Assembly: GCA_030549775.1 (NCBI GenBank)
Contig: CM060174.1
Location: forward strand, 44,868,707 to 44,932,706
Length of the DNA stretch: 64,000 nucleotides
Source of the DNA: Tamarix chinensis
Lineage: Eukaryota; Streptophyta; Magnoliopsida; Caryophyllales; Tamaricaceae
Direction of reading: 5' to 3'
Shown: one piece after another, positions 45,661-56,369 of the stretch
Layout: each line of letters begins with the position of its first letter
Position numbering within the stretch: the stretch's first letter is position 1
Notes under the pieces: model-generated
Seen by the model: the letters and a program-made list of their open reading frames with translations, nothing else
What the model was told of the DNA's origin: nothing
Databases searched by the model: none
Made by a program: the position numbers and the translations under genes

Positions 45661-46332
45661 TAATGGAATTAAAAAAAATAAAATAAATAGTGAAAAAGGA
45701 TTGAGAGGGTTTAGGGTTTAACCTTAGACTGGTGGTGATAGGTAACGCTAGTGGTGGTGCACGGCGGTGGCAACGCTGGCCAAAAAAAGAGAAGAAAAGG
45801 GAAAAAGTTAGGGGTTGGGAAGAAGATAGGGAAAAGGAGGGTGGAAATAAGGGTGATTATGGTTGTCTAGAAGGAGAGGAACATAATGAGGGTGGCGGCG
45901 GAGCTAAAGGTGGCGGTGCATGGCGGTGGTGGTGGACAAATGGGGAAGCAGAAGAGAAAGAGAGGAGGAGAGGGAGGAAGAGGAAAAGAAAGGTATAGGG
46001 AGATAGAGGAGGGTCTGCAAGGGGTATTGAAAGGTGAAAGAGGCAGTGGCAGTGACGACGGTGGTGCACAGCTGCGCGAAGGGTGGGAGAGGTGGAAGAA
46101 AGGGTTGATCAGAGATGAAACTTCGCACAATCGGGGTGGCTTGTACAGGGCAAGTTGAGGGGCAAGAGAGGTGTAGTTAGTTAGTGGGCGGTGCAAAGAT
46201 TAGTTGGGTGGGCAGAGAGGGTGGCGACGTTGGCTGATGGCGGCAGAAATGGTGTCTGAAGTGGCGGCTGTGGCAAGGGAAGGAAATTCTGGGTAAGCAA
46301 CCAAATGTTTGATACATGGCAGATTATGGGGA

Positions 46333-46340
46333 TATTTATA
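46333..46340 (-). promoter_or_regulatory. TATA box of family X LTR (copy E)
   Basis: CTATAAATATCCCC on the minus strand, about 70 bases from the element's 46408 end. This is closer to the end than in copies A and D, so the U3 of this copy is largely deleted. Confidence 0.55.
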
Positions 46341-46408
46341 GAGTAAAATGGAGGGCTAAGGTCAGAATGTTATTAAAAACTCTTAAAATTAGGTTTTGGG
46401 GTATTTCA

Positions 46409-46534
46409 CTTAGTTAATATGTTATTATACAGGGTAACAATGTTATTAAATCTCCTCCTCTCATTAATTTTTGCATTGAAAAAAGCATTGTTTCCATCCC
46501 TTGACTTGATATATTGGATCCTAGCTTTCTGCTG
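46409..46534 (-). pseudogene. LINE ORF2, segment between endonuclease and RT
   Basis: The minus-strand frame contains QQKARIQYIKSRDGNNAFF followed by INERRRFNNIV. This is the block that precedes RT in plant L1-like ORF2, where the family has a form such as SRVKWLKEGDRNTKFFH. It is joined on the right directly to the 3' UTR of element F; no endonuclease domain is found there or elsewhere in the window. On the left it continues into the RT part beyond solo LTR E. Confidence 0.75.
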
Positions 46535-48108
46535 TAAGAAATGATGAGACTGGAATTATTCATTCACAAAGCTTAACAATGCTTTGGGACATAAAACACT
46601 TGTAAATCATTAAATCACAATGATGAAAATATTTTGGATCACACATCTAACTCACCTTACAAACAATCTTTTTCAAATGCATCAAATGGGTAGGGAACGA
46701 GAATGAATATAGCTAGTATCTCACTATGCAAATTTAGATTAAGATTAATGAAATTTAAATTGGTAGATTCTTACTTTCGTTATGTGAAAACACTCACTCT
46801 TATGTGTGTATAGTGTGATGTGTTTACTCTCAAAACTTCTCCAAATGATAATGATCGCCCACATGTTTGCCATTATTCTCAATTCGCCACTGCTGAAAAG
46901 AACTGAAGTATATAAGAATCAAAAGGTCTTAAATTTTGTTGTAATGGGGCTAGGGTTTTAAGGTAAGATAGAATTTTGGGATTGTGGCTAGACTCTATTG
47001 ACTAGAGAAGCAAAATATATATGTATATATATATATATACATATGTTTTTTTATACATTTATATATATATAGAAGGTACAATCCTTCCCAATTTTTTTTA
47101 TCTCTTACCCTTACCCTTCAACCATATAAAGAATAAAAGATTTTTTTTAGCTCCTCCTCCAAAATTTTGCACCCCCATGCTTGGATTTAAACTTATCAAC
47201 AAATGTTTTCCCTGAAAATTTACTGCTTCACTAGTTATAGAGTAGGGAAGGGAAATTCATATGGGTATCAGTTGTTAATGAAGGTTAAATCAATAGAATA
47301 AGGCTTAGGCTCAAAGGGGTTTATGCAAATGGATAATAATTTTCAAGGTAAGCCTTTTGGCTTTTGTAGCTAATAAAGAAAGAAAAAATTTTCCTTCATC
47401 ATTTTCAAATATCCTAAAGTTCTATACAGTCTTGAAGAGAAATAATGGAAAATTCTAATTTCACATACCATTAGAGAGTACACACAAAAGGAAAATATTT
47501 TCTAGATAAACAATGTAACCCATGATTAGGCTCAAGCACTCACAATGGTGTATCTACTAATTTTTAGTTTCATTTCATCTCATTCATATTCAATGCATGG
47601 ATAGATTCCTAACCATTCTAACTTTCTTTCCTTCACTATTATCACATTCTCAATTTCTATTTTTAAGGTTTCAAAAGATGATGATCAAATCAATCAATAT
47701 GATTTAAAAATATCCTTTGTGAAAATAATTTAGTCCCATTACTTTATTTTACTCCATGAATGGATAACTCAAATGTAACACTTCTTATTTCAAGACAAAC
47801 CAAACAACCAACATAAGATTATCTACTTAGAACACAACTTACCTAAACAAAACATGTACAACAAAAGAGAAAGAACGAAATAAAACTGAATAAGTTAAAC
47901 TACATATATATATATATATATGCACATAACACCCACAAATACAATCTTAACTTAACAAATTAATCCTAACTTAACAAATTATCACAAGCACACAAGCCTA
48001 TCCCCCTACTCATCTTGTTCATTGTCCCCAATGAACTAACCCAAGAAAAAGAGATTAGGAATCAGATTTATGAAGGATGTGGTGGGGAGGGTCTCGATGT
48101 CCGAGATG
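46535..48108 (-). mobile_element. 3' UTR of element F
   Basis: Non-coding. From 47760 to 46535 it matches 16690-17975 of element B in reverse, and parts match 11780-11880 of element Z. Contains (TA)n runs at about 47019-47042 and 47905-47922 and internal CCCCCATGCTT at 47170-47182, a polypurine-like word that is not at the LTR edge. No credible gene. Confidence 0.75.
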
Positions 48109-49317
48109 AAACTCATAAAGATATTTCACCATCTCCATCATTTGGTCTTGATTTTGGCGTATGTAATCCAATTGGGAATAGACTTGGGTTTGAAACTGGA
48201 GATGCCATTCGGGAATATAAGTTCAAGAGGAAGAAGAGTCGGCTTGTGATTGAGGTGGGAGAAGGTGGTGGTGCATGGTCACCACGAGGAGGGATTAGAT
48301 GTTCAATGGCAAGAGGAGCAGGAACATCATTATCATCAAATGGTTGCCAATTCCATGGGTTGAAAGGGTCGGTTTTTGCAAGGTTCGGTAGAGGGAAATG
48401 AGCATGGCCTTGGTATGAAAGATACCATGCATTGCCCCTACACTTGATAAGATGCGTAAGAAGACAATATTCAATATCGATACGAGTGCTTATAGATTTT
48501 ATGGGTATATCATCGGGAAGAGGTATGTCCAAACTTAAACAAATAGTGGTAATTAAACTACTAATGACAATATCATCCTGTTTAGAATTGCCTACCCTTT
48601 GAAATTGCTTAGCTAGAAAATAAGCAGTGTCAAGTCGAATATGGTCTAGCATAGCATTGATGAAATAAAGTTCAATGGAGTGAACCACCCCTTTACTATC
48701 CCCCTCCCAAAAACGGTTGTAGCTAAGAGTCTTTGTAAATATCTGAAGATGAGATTGAAAATCCTTGAAGCTTTGGCTTTAGATATTCGGATTTTATCGG
48801 GGGTGGGTATATTGGAGACATCACTAATTTTAGCGAAGAAATTATTCACATTGAACCAGGGAAATATGATACGATGGTCCCCCGGAGGCAACATAAAAAT
48901 ATGTGATAGTTCATGTAGGGATAATTTTCTATCCTCATTAAAAAGGCGAAAACAAATATACCCTTGGTCATTTGGGGAATCACTAACATCAGCACATAAT
49001 TCGAAGGTACTAAGAAATTCTAATGTCAAACGCCTATATGTATGATTATTACAATAGATGAAATTGTGCAAGCCTAAATTCTGTAGTAATTCCATTACTT
49101 ACACATGTATTCCTAAAGTATTTAGACAACCATCATCCAAATACCTAGTGCCAATAATACACCTTTGAAATAAGTATTCGTACCTTTGCTGTTTTTCCGA
49201 AGTGTTAAATATGATACCTAGTTCATTTTGCTAGTTTCTTCGGTTCCGTTGTTGACTTGGTGGCGATCGAGGTCTAGAAGATTCCCCCTCAGTTCTTTGT
49301 TTCTATTTGGGTGCCAT
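48109..49317 (-). pseudogene. Third ORF of the Athila-like element (Athila ORF-1-like protein)
   Basis: The reading starts MAPK at 49317, has stops near 49305, 49228 and 49098, then runs LHNFIYCNNHTYRRLTLEFL, FRLFNEDRKLSLHEL and GWFTPLNFI; a frameshift near 48680 leads into a second frame to 48113 with DTAYFLAKQFQRVG and YCLLTHLIKCRGN. It resembles the Athila ORF-1 family, proteins of about 400-500 residues carried beside gag-pol by Athila elements. Function is unproven; this slot is called env-like in some elements, but I see no signal peptide or membrane segment. It lies about 1.5 kb after the integrase stop. Confidence 0.7.
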
Positions 49318-50110
49318 CTACAAAAAACATAGACATTAGTAAGGATAGTGGGTTAGAAGGTAATAAAATTTTATTTGGTCTTCATTTCGAATGTATCACA
49401 GGATCTGAATTGTCAAATATAAATTTGATGTAATAAATATGGTGATACTTGGCTTGCAATTCAGTAAATTTAGTGCCATGAAGTGATTGGCATTGAGATG
49501 AATCATTCATAAGCAAATCCACATTCATAATATGCTGGGATAAAGAATTTCATCTTACAACAATGAAATCAACATATACCCCTAATTTACCAAGAATGTA
49601 TTGCAATTTGCAACAAAATTTCAACTTGGAACATTTACATAACATGTGCCCTAAACTTGTAATAAATCAACAATGATGTACATTGTAAGTTTGGAAATAA
49701 ATTCAACACACAATTGCAAATTTTATGTTACAATTTTCCTCCACACAAATAGGTATTATGCACAACTATAACAACAAGTGTAGAATCAAACGAGTTTGGC
49801 AAATAATGTGAAATAGGGCACATACCTTAGGATTTTGAATATTGATGAATGAAATTGTAGAAAGAATATTTAAAATCCTCAAGAAAGTTAAATTAAACAA
49901 AAGCCCTAAGGTAATTCACTTAAATCTAGACGATTGTAGCAAGAATTGAAATTAGGGTTTGAAATAAGTGTTTGTCAACTTTTTAGGGGTATGAGCAATA
50001 GAAAGGTTTTGAGAGAGCAAACTATGGATGGAGGAGTGGTAGGAATGATGAATGAGAGTGAGAATGAATGGAATTGAAAGAATTTGCAAGAAAATGGAGG
50101 ATTTGAGAGG
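49318..50110 (-). mobile_element. Non-coding spacer between pol repeats and third ORF of element F
   Basis: AT-rich sequence with no gene that I can support; the frame at 50383-49952 mostly reads the adjoining repeat array. In related elements this space may carry splice sites or a leader for the third ORF, but none stands out here. Confidence 0.5.
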
Positions 50111-50600
50111 AGAGACATGGTGTTTATCGCAGGTCAGAGACAGCGTCGAATGAGGATGGAGGTCGTGTTTTGTGGATCTAAAAACACGGGTAGAAATAAG
50201 CAATTTTTTTAAGAAACACAGACCGTATTTTAGAAATACGGCACCCCCGTGTTTATTTTTGAACTCTCTGGTACACGGGAAAAATTCCTGATAGAAAAAT
50301 ACGGGTCGTGTTTGGGAAACACGGACCCCCATGTTATTTTGAAAAGTTTCTGGAATTTGAAAAAAATGACTGAAAAAAAACATGGTCCGTATTTGGGAAA
50401 TACGGCCCCCCTTGTTCTTTTGAAAAGTTTTCTGGAATCTCTACAAATTTCCCTAATATAAAAACAAGGGTCATGTTAAAGAAACACGACCCCCCTTGTT
50501 ATTGTGAAAAGTTTCTACCTTTTCTATTTTTCTTTTGACGGAAAAACACAAGGCGTGTTTTGGTAATACGGTGTCCTCGTGTTTATTTTAGAGAAGAAAT
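50111..50600. repeat. Array of GTGTTT...AAACAC palindromic motifs after pol in element F
   Basis: About five units of 85-110 bases share a core in which AACACGG or AATACGG and its inverse CCGTGTTT or CCGTATTT face each other around a short spacer, followed by GAAAAGTTTCTGGAATTTG-like sequence. The same core occurs twice in the LTRs of B (15250-15400, 22980-23125) and in the F LTR (57500-57640). Confidence 0.75.
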
Positions 50601-50811
50601 ACAAATATGCATAAGATATACTTTTACACACACATAAACATGGTGAGCATGTAATACCACACCCTATATGATAATCACATATACACGAAAAAAAAGAATA
50701 TTAAAAAAACATAGTATGAGATAAGGAAAACTTATGTACAAAACTTGGGTGTTTCCTAAGAGATAAAATTCCATTCTTTCAGCCTTCATAACTTAGAATG
50801 GTAAGATCTAC

Positions 50812-52158
50812 CACTTCCAGGTTTCACACATAGTGTCCTTCATAAAAAGGTTTGAGACGGTGTCCATTCACTTTCTACATTTTTCCAGCTTTCTCACTCT
50901 TAATCTCGACTGCACCATGAGAAAACACATTACTTACAATAAATGGGCCGATCCATCTCGACCTTAATTTCCCTAGAAACAACTTCAAGCGAGAATGGTA
51001 TAATAAAACTTTTTGGCTGATTTCGAAACTCTTTCTAAGAATGAACTTATCATGAATTGCCTTAGTTTGATATTTATATCTCAATGCAGTTTCAAAAGCA
51101 TCATTTCTTATTTCTTCCAGTTCTTGTAATTGGAGTTTTCTATTCCTTCCAATTTCATTTGACTCAATGTTACATTTCTTTATGGCCCAAAAAGCTTTAT
51201 ATTCCAATTCAACCGAAAGATGACAAGGCTTACCATAGACAAAACGATATGGTGACATACCAATTGGAGTTTTGAAAGCTGTGCGATAAACACAAAGAGC
51301 ATCATTGAGGTGTAAGCTCCAATCCTTTCTTGTTGGTTTCACCATCTTTTCCAGGATTGATTTGATATCTCGATTGGATATTTCGACTTTACCATTTGTT
51401 TGTGGATGATACGTTTTAGAGATTCAATGTGTAACATGATATTTCTTTAACAATGCTTCTACTGTTCTGTTGCAGAAGTGTGAACCTTTGTCATTAATTA
51501 TAGATTTTGGTAAGCCAAACCTTACAAAAATGTTAGTCTGAAGAAATTTTGCAACAACTTTAGCTTTGTCAGTACGGGTGGCCTTTGCCTCCACCCATTT
51601 TGACACATAATTAGCAGCAACGAGAATATATTTGAAACCAAAAGATGATGGAAAAGGACCCATGAAATTCATAGCCCAAACATCAAAAATTTCACTTGCA
51701 ATGATAGGAGTTTGTGGCATTTCATTTCTATGACCTAGTCCTTCAGTCTTTTGATAGTTTTCACATGTTTTGTAAAATTTATAATCATCCTTAAACAATG
51801 TAGGCTAGAAAAATCCACTTTCTAAAATTTTATAGGTTGTTCTTTTGGGACTAAAATGACCCCCACAAGTATAACTATGACGAAATGTTAAGATAGAAAT
51901 AATTTCACTATCAGAAATATACCTTCTAATGATTTGGTCAGCACATTGTTTCCACAGATATGGATCATCCCATACAAAATATTTTGCCTGACTCTTTATC
52001 CTATCTTTCTGTGCTTTAGTAAAGTGTGAAGGAAATACCTTTGTCACAAAAAAATTTACCATGTCAGCATACCAAGGTATCTCATTTCCAATGACATGAA
52101 GTTGTTCGTGCGCAAATGCTTTATTGATAGGTGCCTCAACTTCAACCTCCTTAATCAA
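50812..52158 (-). pseudogene. Integrase of element F
   Basis: One frame (52158-50875) with stops at about 51802 and 51421. The zinc finger reads HSYTCGGH then CENYQK, where the last Cys of HHCC is Tyr. The DDE core has [10 protein letters not shown], where the family has Asp in place of Asn, then [10 protein letters not shown] (second Asp) and NGKVEISNR (Glu). C-terminal [13 protein letters not shown] and RSRWIGPF match Athila-type integrases. The missing first Asp alone would abolish strand transfer. It follows the RNase H in the same frame. Confidence 0.9.
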
Positions 52159-53922
52159 CCGACTTAAATGATCTGCTACTCCATTTTCTGATCATTTCTT
52201 ATATTTGATACGTATATTGAATTCTTGGAGTAGAAGTATCCATCTAATTAACCCGGGTTTCGCTTCCTTCTTTGCTAGCAGATATTTCAAAGCTGCATGG
52301 TCAGAATAAACAATTATCTCAATTCCTAACAGATAAGAATGAAAGTTATCCAAAGCAAAGACAATGGCGAGAAGCTCCTTTTTAGTAGTTGTGTAATTAA
52401 GCTGAGCTTCATTCAAAGTTCGTGAGGCATAGTATATCACATGTGGGTCTTTTCCAATCTTTTGACCTAACACTGCACCAACAGCAAAGTTAGATGCATC
52501 ACACATTAATTCAAAGGGAAAATTCCAATCGAGTGGTTGAAGTATGGGTACACTGATCAATTTTTCCTTCAAATGTTCAAATGCTTTCTTGCATACATCA
52601 CCAAATTGAAACACTATTTCTTTTTGAAGAAGCTTACACAATGGTTGGGCTATTTTATAAAAATCCTTAATAAATCGGCGATAAAAGCCAGCATGGCCCA
52701 AAAATGAACGCACATCTTTAACAGGTGATGGGTAAGATAATGAAGCTATAAGATCGATTTTTACCTTATCTACTTCAATCCCTTTATCCGAAATGACATG
52801 TCCCAACACTATTCCTTGTTGAACCATAAAATGGCATTTTTCAGAGTTTAGCACAAGATTCGTTTCAAGACATCTTTTCAAGATAAGAGTTAAATTACCT
52901 AGGCATTCTTCAAAAGTATCTCCATGAATACTAAATTCATCCATAAATACCTCGATAATTTTCTCCAGATATTTGGAAAATATGCTTACCATACACCTTT
53001 GGAATGTAGCCGGAGCATTACATAGTCCGAATGGCATGCGTCGATATGCAAACGTACTGTAAGGACATGTAAATGTGATCTTCTCTTGATCTTCTAGAGC
53101 TATGGGAACCTGCACATATCCAGAATAACCATCAAGAAAACAATAATAAGCATAGTCCGCTAGCCGTTCTAACATTTGGTCAATAAATGGCAAAGGAAAA
53201 TGATCTTTCCTAGGCATGGAGTTCAACTTCCTATAGTCGACACATACATTTTGAACTATAGTAGGAACCATATCTCCCTTATCATTTTCCACTACTGTTG
53301 TTCCTGTTTTCTTTGGGACAACTTGAAGAGGACTAACCCAACTACTATTAGAGATTGGATATATGACTCCCATAGATAACAACTTTAACACCTCTTTCTT
53401 CACAACCTCCATCATGATCGGATTCAACCTACATTGTACTTGTCTACTTGGCTTCACATCATCTTCCATTAAAATCCACTGCATACATACTAAAGGACTA
53501 ATACCCTTAATATCAGCAACTACCCATCCCAAAGCAAATTTATACTTTTTCAAAACATTGACAAAATTTTCTTCTTATTGGGGTGTTAGGTCACTAGAGA
53601 TGATAATAGGAAGGGTATTTTTCTCTCCTAAGAATGTATATTTGGGATGGTTAGGTAGAGGTTTCAACTCCACTTCTAGTGCTTGATCTATGGAAGGTAA
53701 AGGTATATCCAATGTCAATGGTAAATCCACAAATCTTCCAATTCTACTAGGACATGCCCCCAAAGTAGCTACTACCTCTTTGATTTCTTCTTCAATATCA
53801 AACATCTCATTCAACTCTTCCAGTCCTTCAATTTCTATGCATTGAGTCAAGGCTACTGCTAAAGGATCTGCAGATGATAATTTTTTCACCATTTCAGTTA
53901 AATCCTCAATGAAATCAATCAT
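52159..53922 (-). pseudogene. Reverse transcriptase and RNase H of element F
   Basis: The long open part is 53553-52192 (453 residues), preceded in frame, across a stop at 53572, by the protease-RT linker (53922-53575). RT blocks include [53 protein letters not shown] and [15 protein letters not shown]. The palm motif reads FMDEFS (residues 203-208 of the long frame, 52932-52943): the second Asp of the xxDD pair is Glu. RNase H follows with [25 protein letters not shown] and [12 protein letters not shown], so its three acidic residues remain. This is the best-preserved coding part of the window. Confidence 0.95.
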
Positions 53923-53939
53923 AGATACCCTTCACCATC

Positions 53940-54775
53940 TGTAGGGTATCACATGGAGTCATATATGTTAAACTTAATGACTTCACAATCAAACTCCATG
54001 GTCATAACTCCATCATGTACATCAATTTTTATTTTTGAAGTTTTCAAGAATGGTCTAGCAAATAATATAGGAGAGGAATTAGATAAACCATTATCTTGCA
54101 TATCTAACACATAAAAATCAACAAGGAAAACCAATTCGTTCACCTAAACTAAGACATTTCAATTACCCCTTCAGGATATGTGTTAGATCTATCAACCAAT
54201 TGAATAACAACACGAGTTTCCTTTAAAGGACCTAGACTTAGGGTATTAAAAATAGATAAAGGCATGACATTGATTGAAGCACCTAAGTCAAGAATGCATT
54301 TTTCATACCTTGTGTTTCCAATCTTGCAAGGTATAATAAAAATACCTGGATCCTTGCATTTTGGTGGAATCTTTCTTTGCAAAATTGCTGACACATTTTC
54401 TCCCACACTTACCTTATCATCCCCCTTTAGTTTCCTTTTGTTAGTACACAAATCCTTAAGGAATTTTGCATACCTTGGTACTTGTTTAATCGCATCAATG
54501 AGAGGGAGATTAACTTCTACCTTTTTAAATATGTCAAATATCTACTCATCATAATTCATCTTCTTATTTCTTGCCAACCTGCTAGGAAAAGGAGCAGGAA
54601 TTTTAATAGGAGAGGATGACTTACCTTTAGTTACTTGTTTCAAATCTTCATTCTTTTCTTCTTCAACAATTGTCTCATCTAAGTCTTTACTTATGTCTTC
54701 TTCCTCGCTCGCTTTTCTTAGATCTATCAACTATTTCCCACTACGAGTTGTGATAGCACTAGCATTTTCCCTAGG
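53940..54775 (-). pseudogene. Aspartic protease region of element F
   Basis: Frames at 54730-54542, 54451-54149 and, shifted, 54143-53949 cover the Athila-type protease. The active-site block is CILDLGASINVMPLSIF (DLGA in place of the DTGA of other lineages), typical of this family, and the later block is SSPILFARPFLKTSKIKID, where the family usually has Gly before Arg-Pro. A stop at about 54146 and a frameshift of one base separate the parts. Upstream is a charged linker to gag. Confidence 0.85.
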
Positions 54776-56250
54776 TTTCTTTCCATCTGACTAGGGAATT
54801 TTGAGGATCCTTGTTCTTGTAGTTTCCCAAGGGAATCTGCCAATTAACTCACTTGATTCTCCAAAATTTTGATACCATTTCTGGTTTCTTGTTGAAATTG
54901 TAATGTATTGGTAGCCAAAGATTTCACCAAGTCTTCCAAAGGCATTCCTCCTGATTGTTGTGGAACTTGTGGTGGAGGTATTGGTTGAAATGGTGGTCTT
55001 TGGTGATTTGGTGGAACTTGAAAGAATCCGGGAGGTGGATTTGATCCTTGTTGATTTTGATAAACCTGTGGTCGGAAATATGAATTACCACCTTGTTGAG
55101 TATTTCCATAGCTTAGATTTGGATGATCCTTCCATCCAGGATTATATGTTGGAGCAAATGGATCATTTCTTTTTGGTAATTGTTGTCCTCCAATGGCATT
55201 CACTTGTTATTCTTCCTACAAAGTAGGACACATATCAGTAGGATGCTTAGTAAAAGAACAAATTCCACATACCTTGGTAGGAATCTTTTCACCCACAACT
55301 CTTTCTACAAGAGTTGTCAAATTTGACACTTATGTTTTCAATTGAGCAATATTAGTCTCTTTCACCTATTGAGATATAGAAGTATTACCCCTATTGCAAT
55401 ATTGAGAGTTAGATGCAATATTAGCAATTAATCTTTTAGCCTCGGTAGGTGTTTTATCAACCAAAGCCCCACCACTAGCGGCATCTATCATATTACGATC
55501 CCTAGGAGATAAACCTTCATAAAAGTATTGTATTAATAATTGCTCACTAATTTGATGATTAGGACAACTACCACACAATTTATTAAAATGTTCCCAATAT
55601 TCATGTAATGATTCTCCTCCATCTTGCCTAATACCGCAAATTTCTTTTCATAGATTAGTTGCTCTAGATGAATGAAAATATTTTTCAAGGAAAACCTTTT
55701 GCATATCAGTCCAAGTATTTACCGACCCCACTGGTAAGTCATATAACCATTCCTTAGCAGCATCATGCAAGGTAAAAGGAAAAGCTTTGAGTTTAAGTTG
55801 TTCTACACTTACTCCATTCGATTTTATACCGGAACATGCTATATGGAATTCCTTAAGAAATTTATTGGGATCAGTGAAATAACCTGAACCCATGGAGTTG
55901 TTGTCTCTGAATCCTATAAAAATAGGTAAAGCCCGTATTAATCTAGGTTTGATCTCACAAGTATCATTATCAGTAGGATAATTAATGCATAAAAGATTAG
56001 GGTTGAAGACAGGAGCAACTAGCTCCTTGACGTTTCGATCTACCATAGGTGGATCGATGTGACAAGGTGTATTAAACAGAGCCTCTACGCGTTCTTCTTC
56101 CAAATCTATGGAACTTCCTTCAGAAGGTAATGGAACATGACGAGCGTACTCCAATTTCCTTCTTGTTCAGGTTGTAATCAGAGAGGAAGAATTTGGGCCT
56201 ATGGATGGGATAATTTGTCCCTGATGCTCAATTTCGAGTTCCTGAGGATT
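54776..56250 (-). pseudogene. gag: gag of element F
   Basis: One frame runs 56154-54844 with stops at about 55645, 55363 and 55210. It has the Retrotrans_gag block LKLKAFPFTLHDAAKEWLY with TWTDMQKVFLEKYF (56154-55648), a second part NKLCGSCPNHQISEQLLIQYF, a zinc knuckle CGICSFTKHPTDMC at about 55270-55229 (C-x2-C-x4-H-x4-C), and a Pro/Gln-rich tail (55203-54844). The true start may be upstream of 56154 because the frame is closed by a stop at about 56174 and ELEIEHQGQ lies before it. gag would form the particle that packages element RNA. Confidence 0.85.
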
Positions 56251-56345
56251 ACACACAATTAAAGGATAGATGAGTTTACTTGGAGAATTTATTGAAACAA
56301 AAATAAGAAACAAGACAAAAAATAACTAAAGATAGTAATCGCCAT

Positions 56346-56363
56346 TTCTTATCAACGGCGCCA
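56346..56363 (-). other. Primer binding site of element F, damaged
   Basis: On the minus strand TGGCGCCGTTGATAAGAA follows the LTR. The first 11 bases match the tRNA-Asp site seen in B; the last seven (CCGGGGA in B) are changed. Confidence 0.75.
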
Positions 56364-56369
56364 AAAATT

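Larger units (their letters stand above)
42405..46408 (-). mobile_element. Giant solo LTR, family X copy E (complete)
   Basis: The element runs TGTAACACCCC to GGGGTATTTCA, 4004 bases; CTTAA (42400-42404) and CTTAG (46409-46413) are near-identical flanks, and the LINE frame continues across it. Transcription is towards 42405 because a TATAAATA lies on the minus strand at 46333-46340. It holds the conserved hairpin (42890-42950), the array at 43145-43560, the telo-box array at 44160-44640, the donor-like block at 45041-45071, an AAT block (45290-45660) and the GC-rich leader (45700-46300). Overlapping frames on both strands in the leader and array are low-complexity and not conserved in copies A or D. 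Confidence 0.9.

Noticed and set aside
45732..46196. Several overlapping frames of 70-109 residues on both strands
   Set aside because: These read the GC-rich leader of solo LTR E in five frames; no frame shows protein-like composition or conservation in the sister LTRs.
47011..47045. (TA)n as a possible origin or matrix attachment site
   Set aside because: Simple AT microsatellites are common in such DNA and nothing else supports a function.
47165..47185. Polypurine tract and 3' LTR start of element F at CCCCCATGCTT
   Set aside because: The sequence beyond it continues as 3' UTR matching B, so this is an internal word; the true tract would lie left of 46535 and is deleted.
48015..48401. 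128-residue plus-strand frame
   Set aside because: It is the antisense of the third ORF of element F, whose minus-strand reading has recognisable family blocks.
54960..55226. 88-residue plus-strand frame rich in Val and Asp
   Set aside because: Antisense of the Pro/Gln-rich gag tail of element F.
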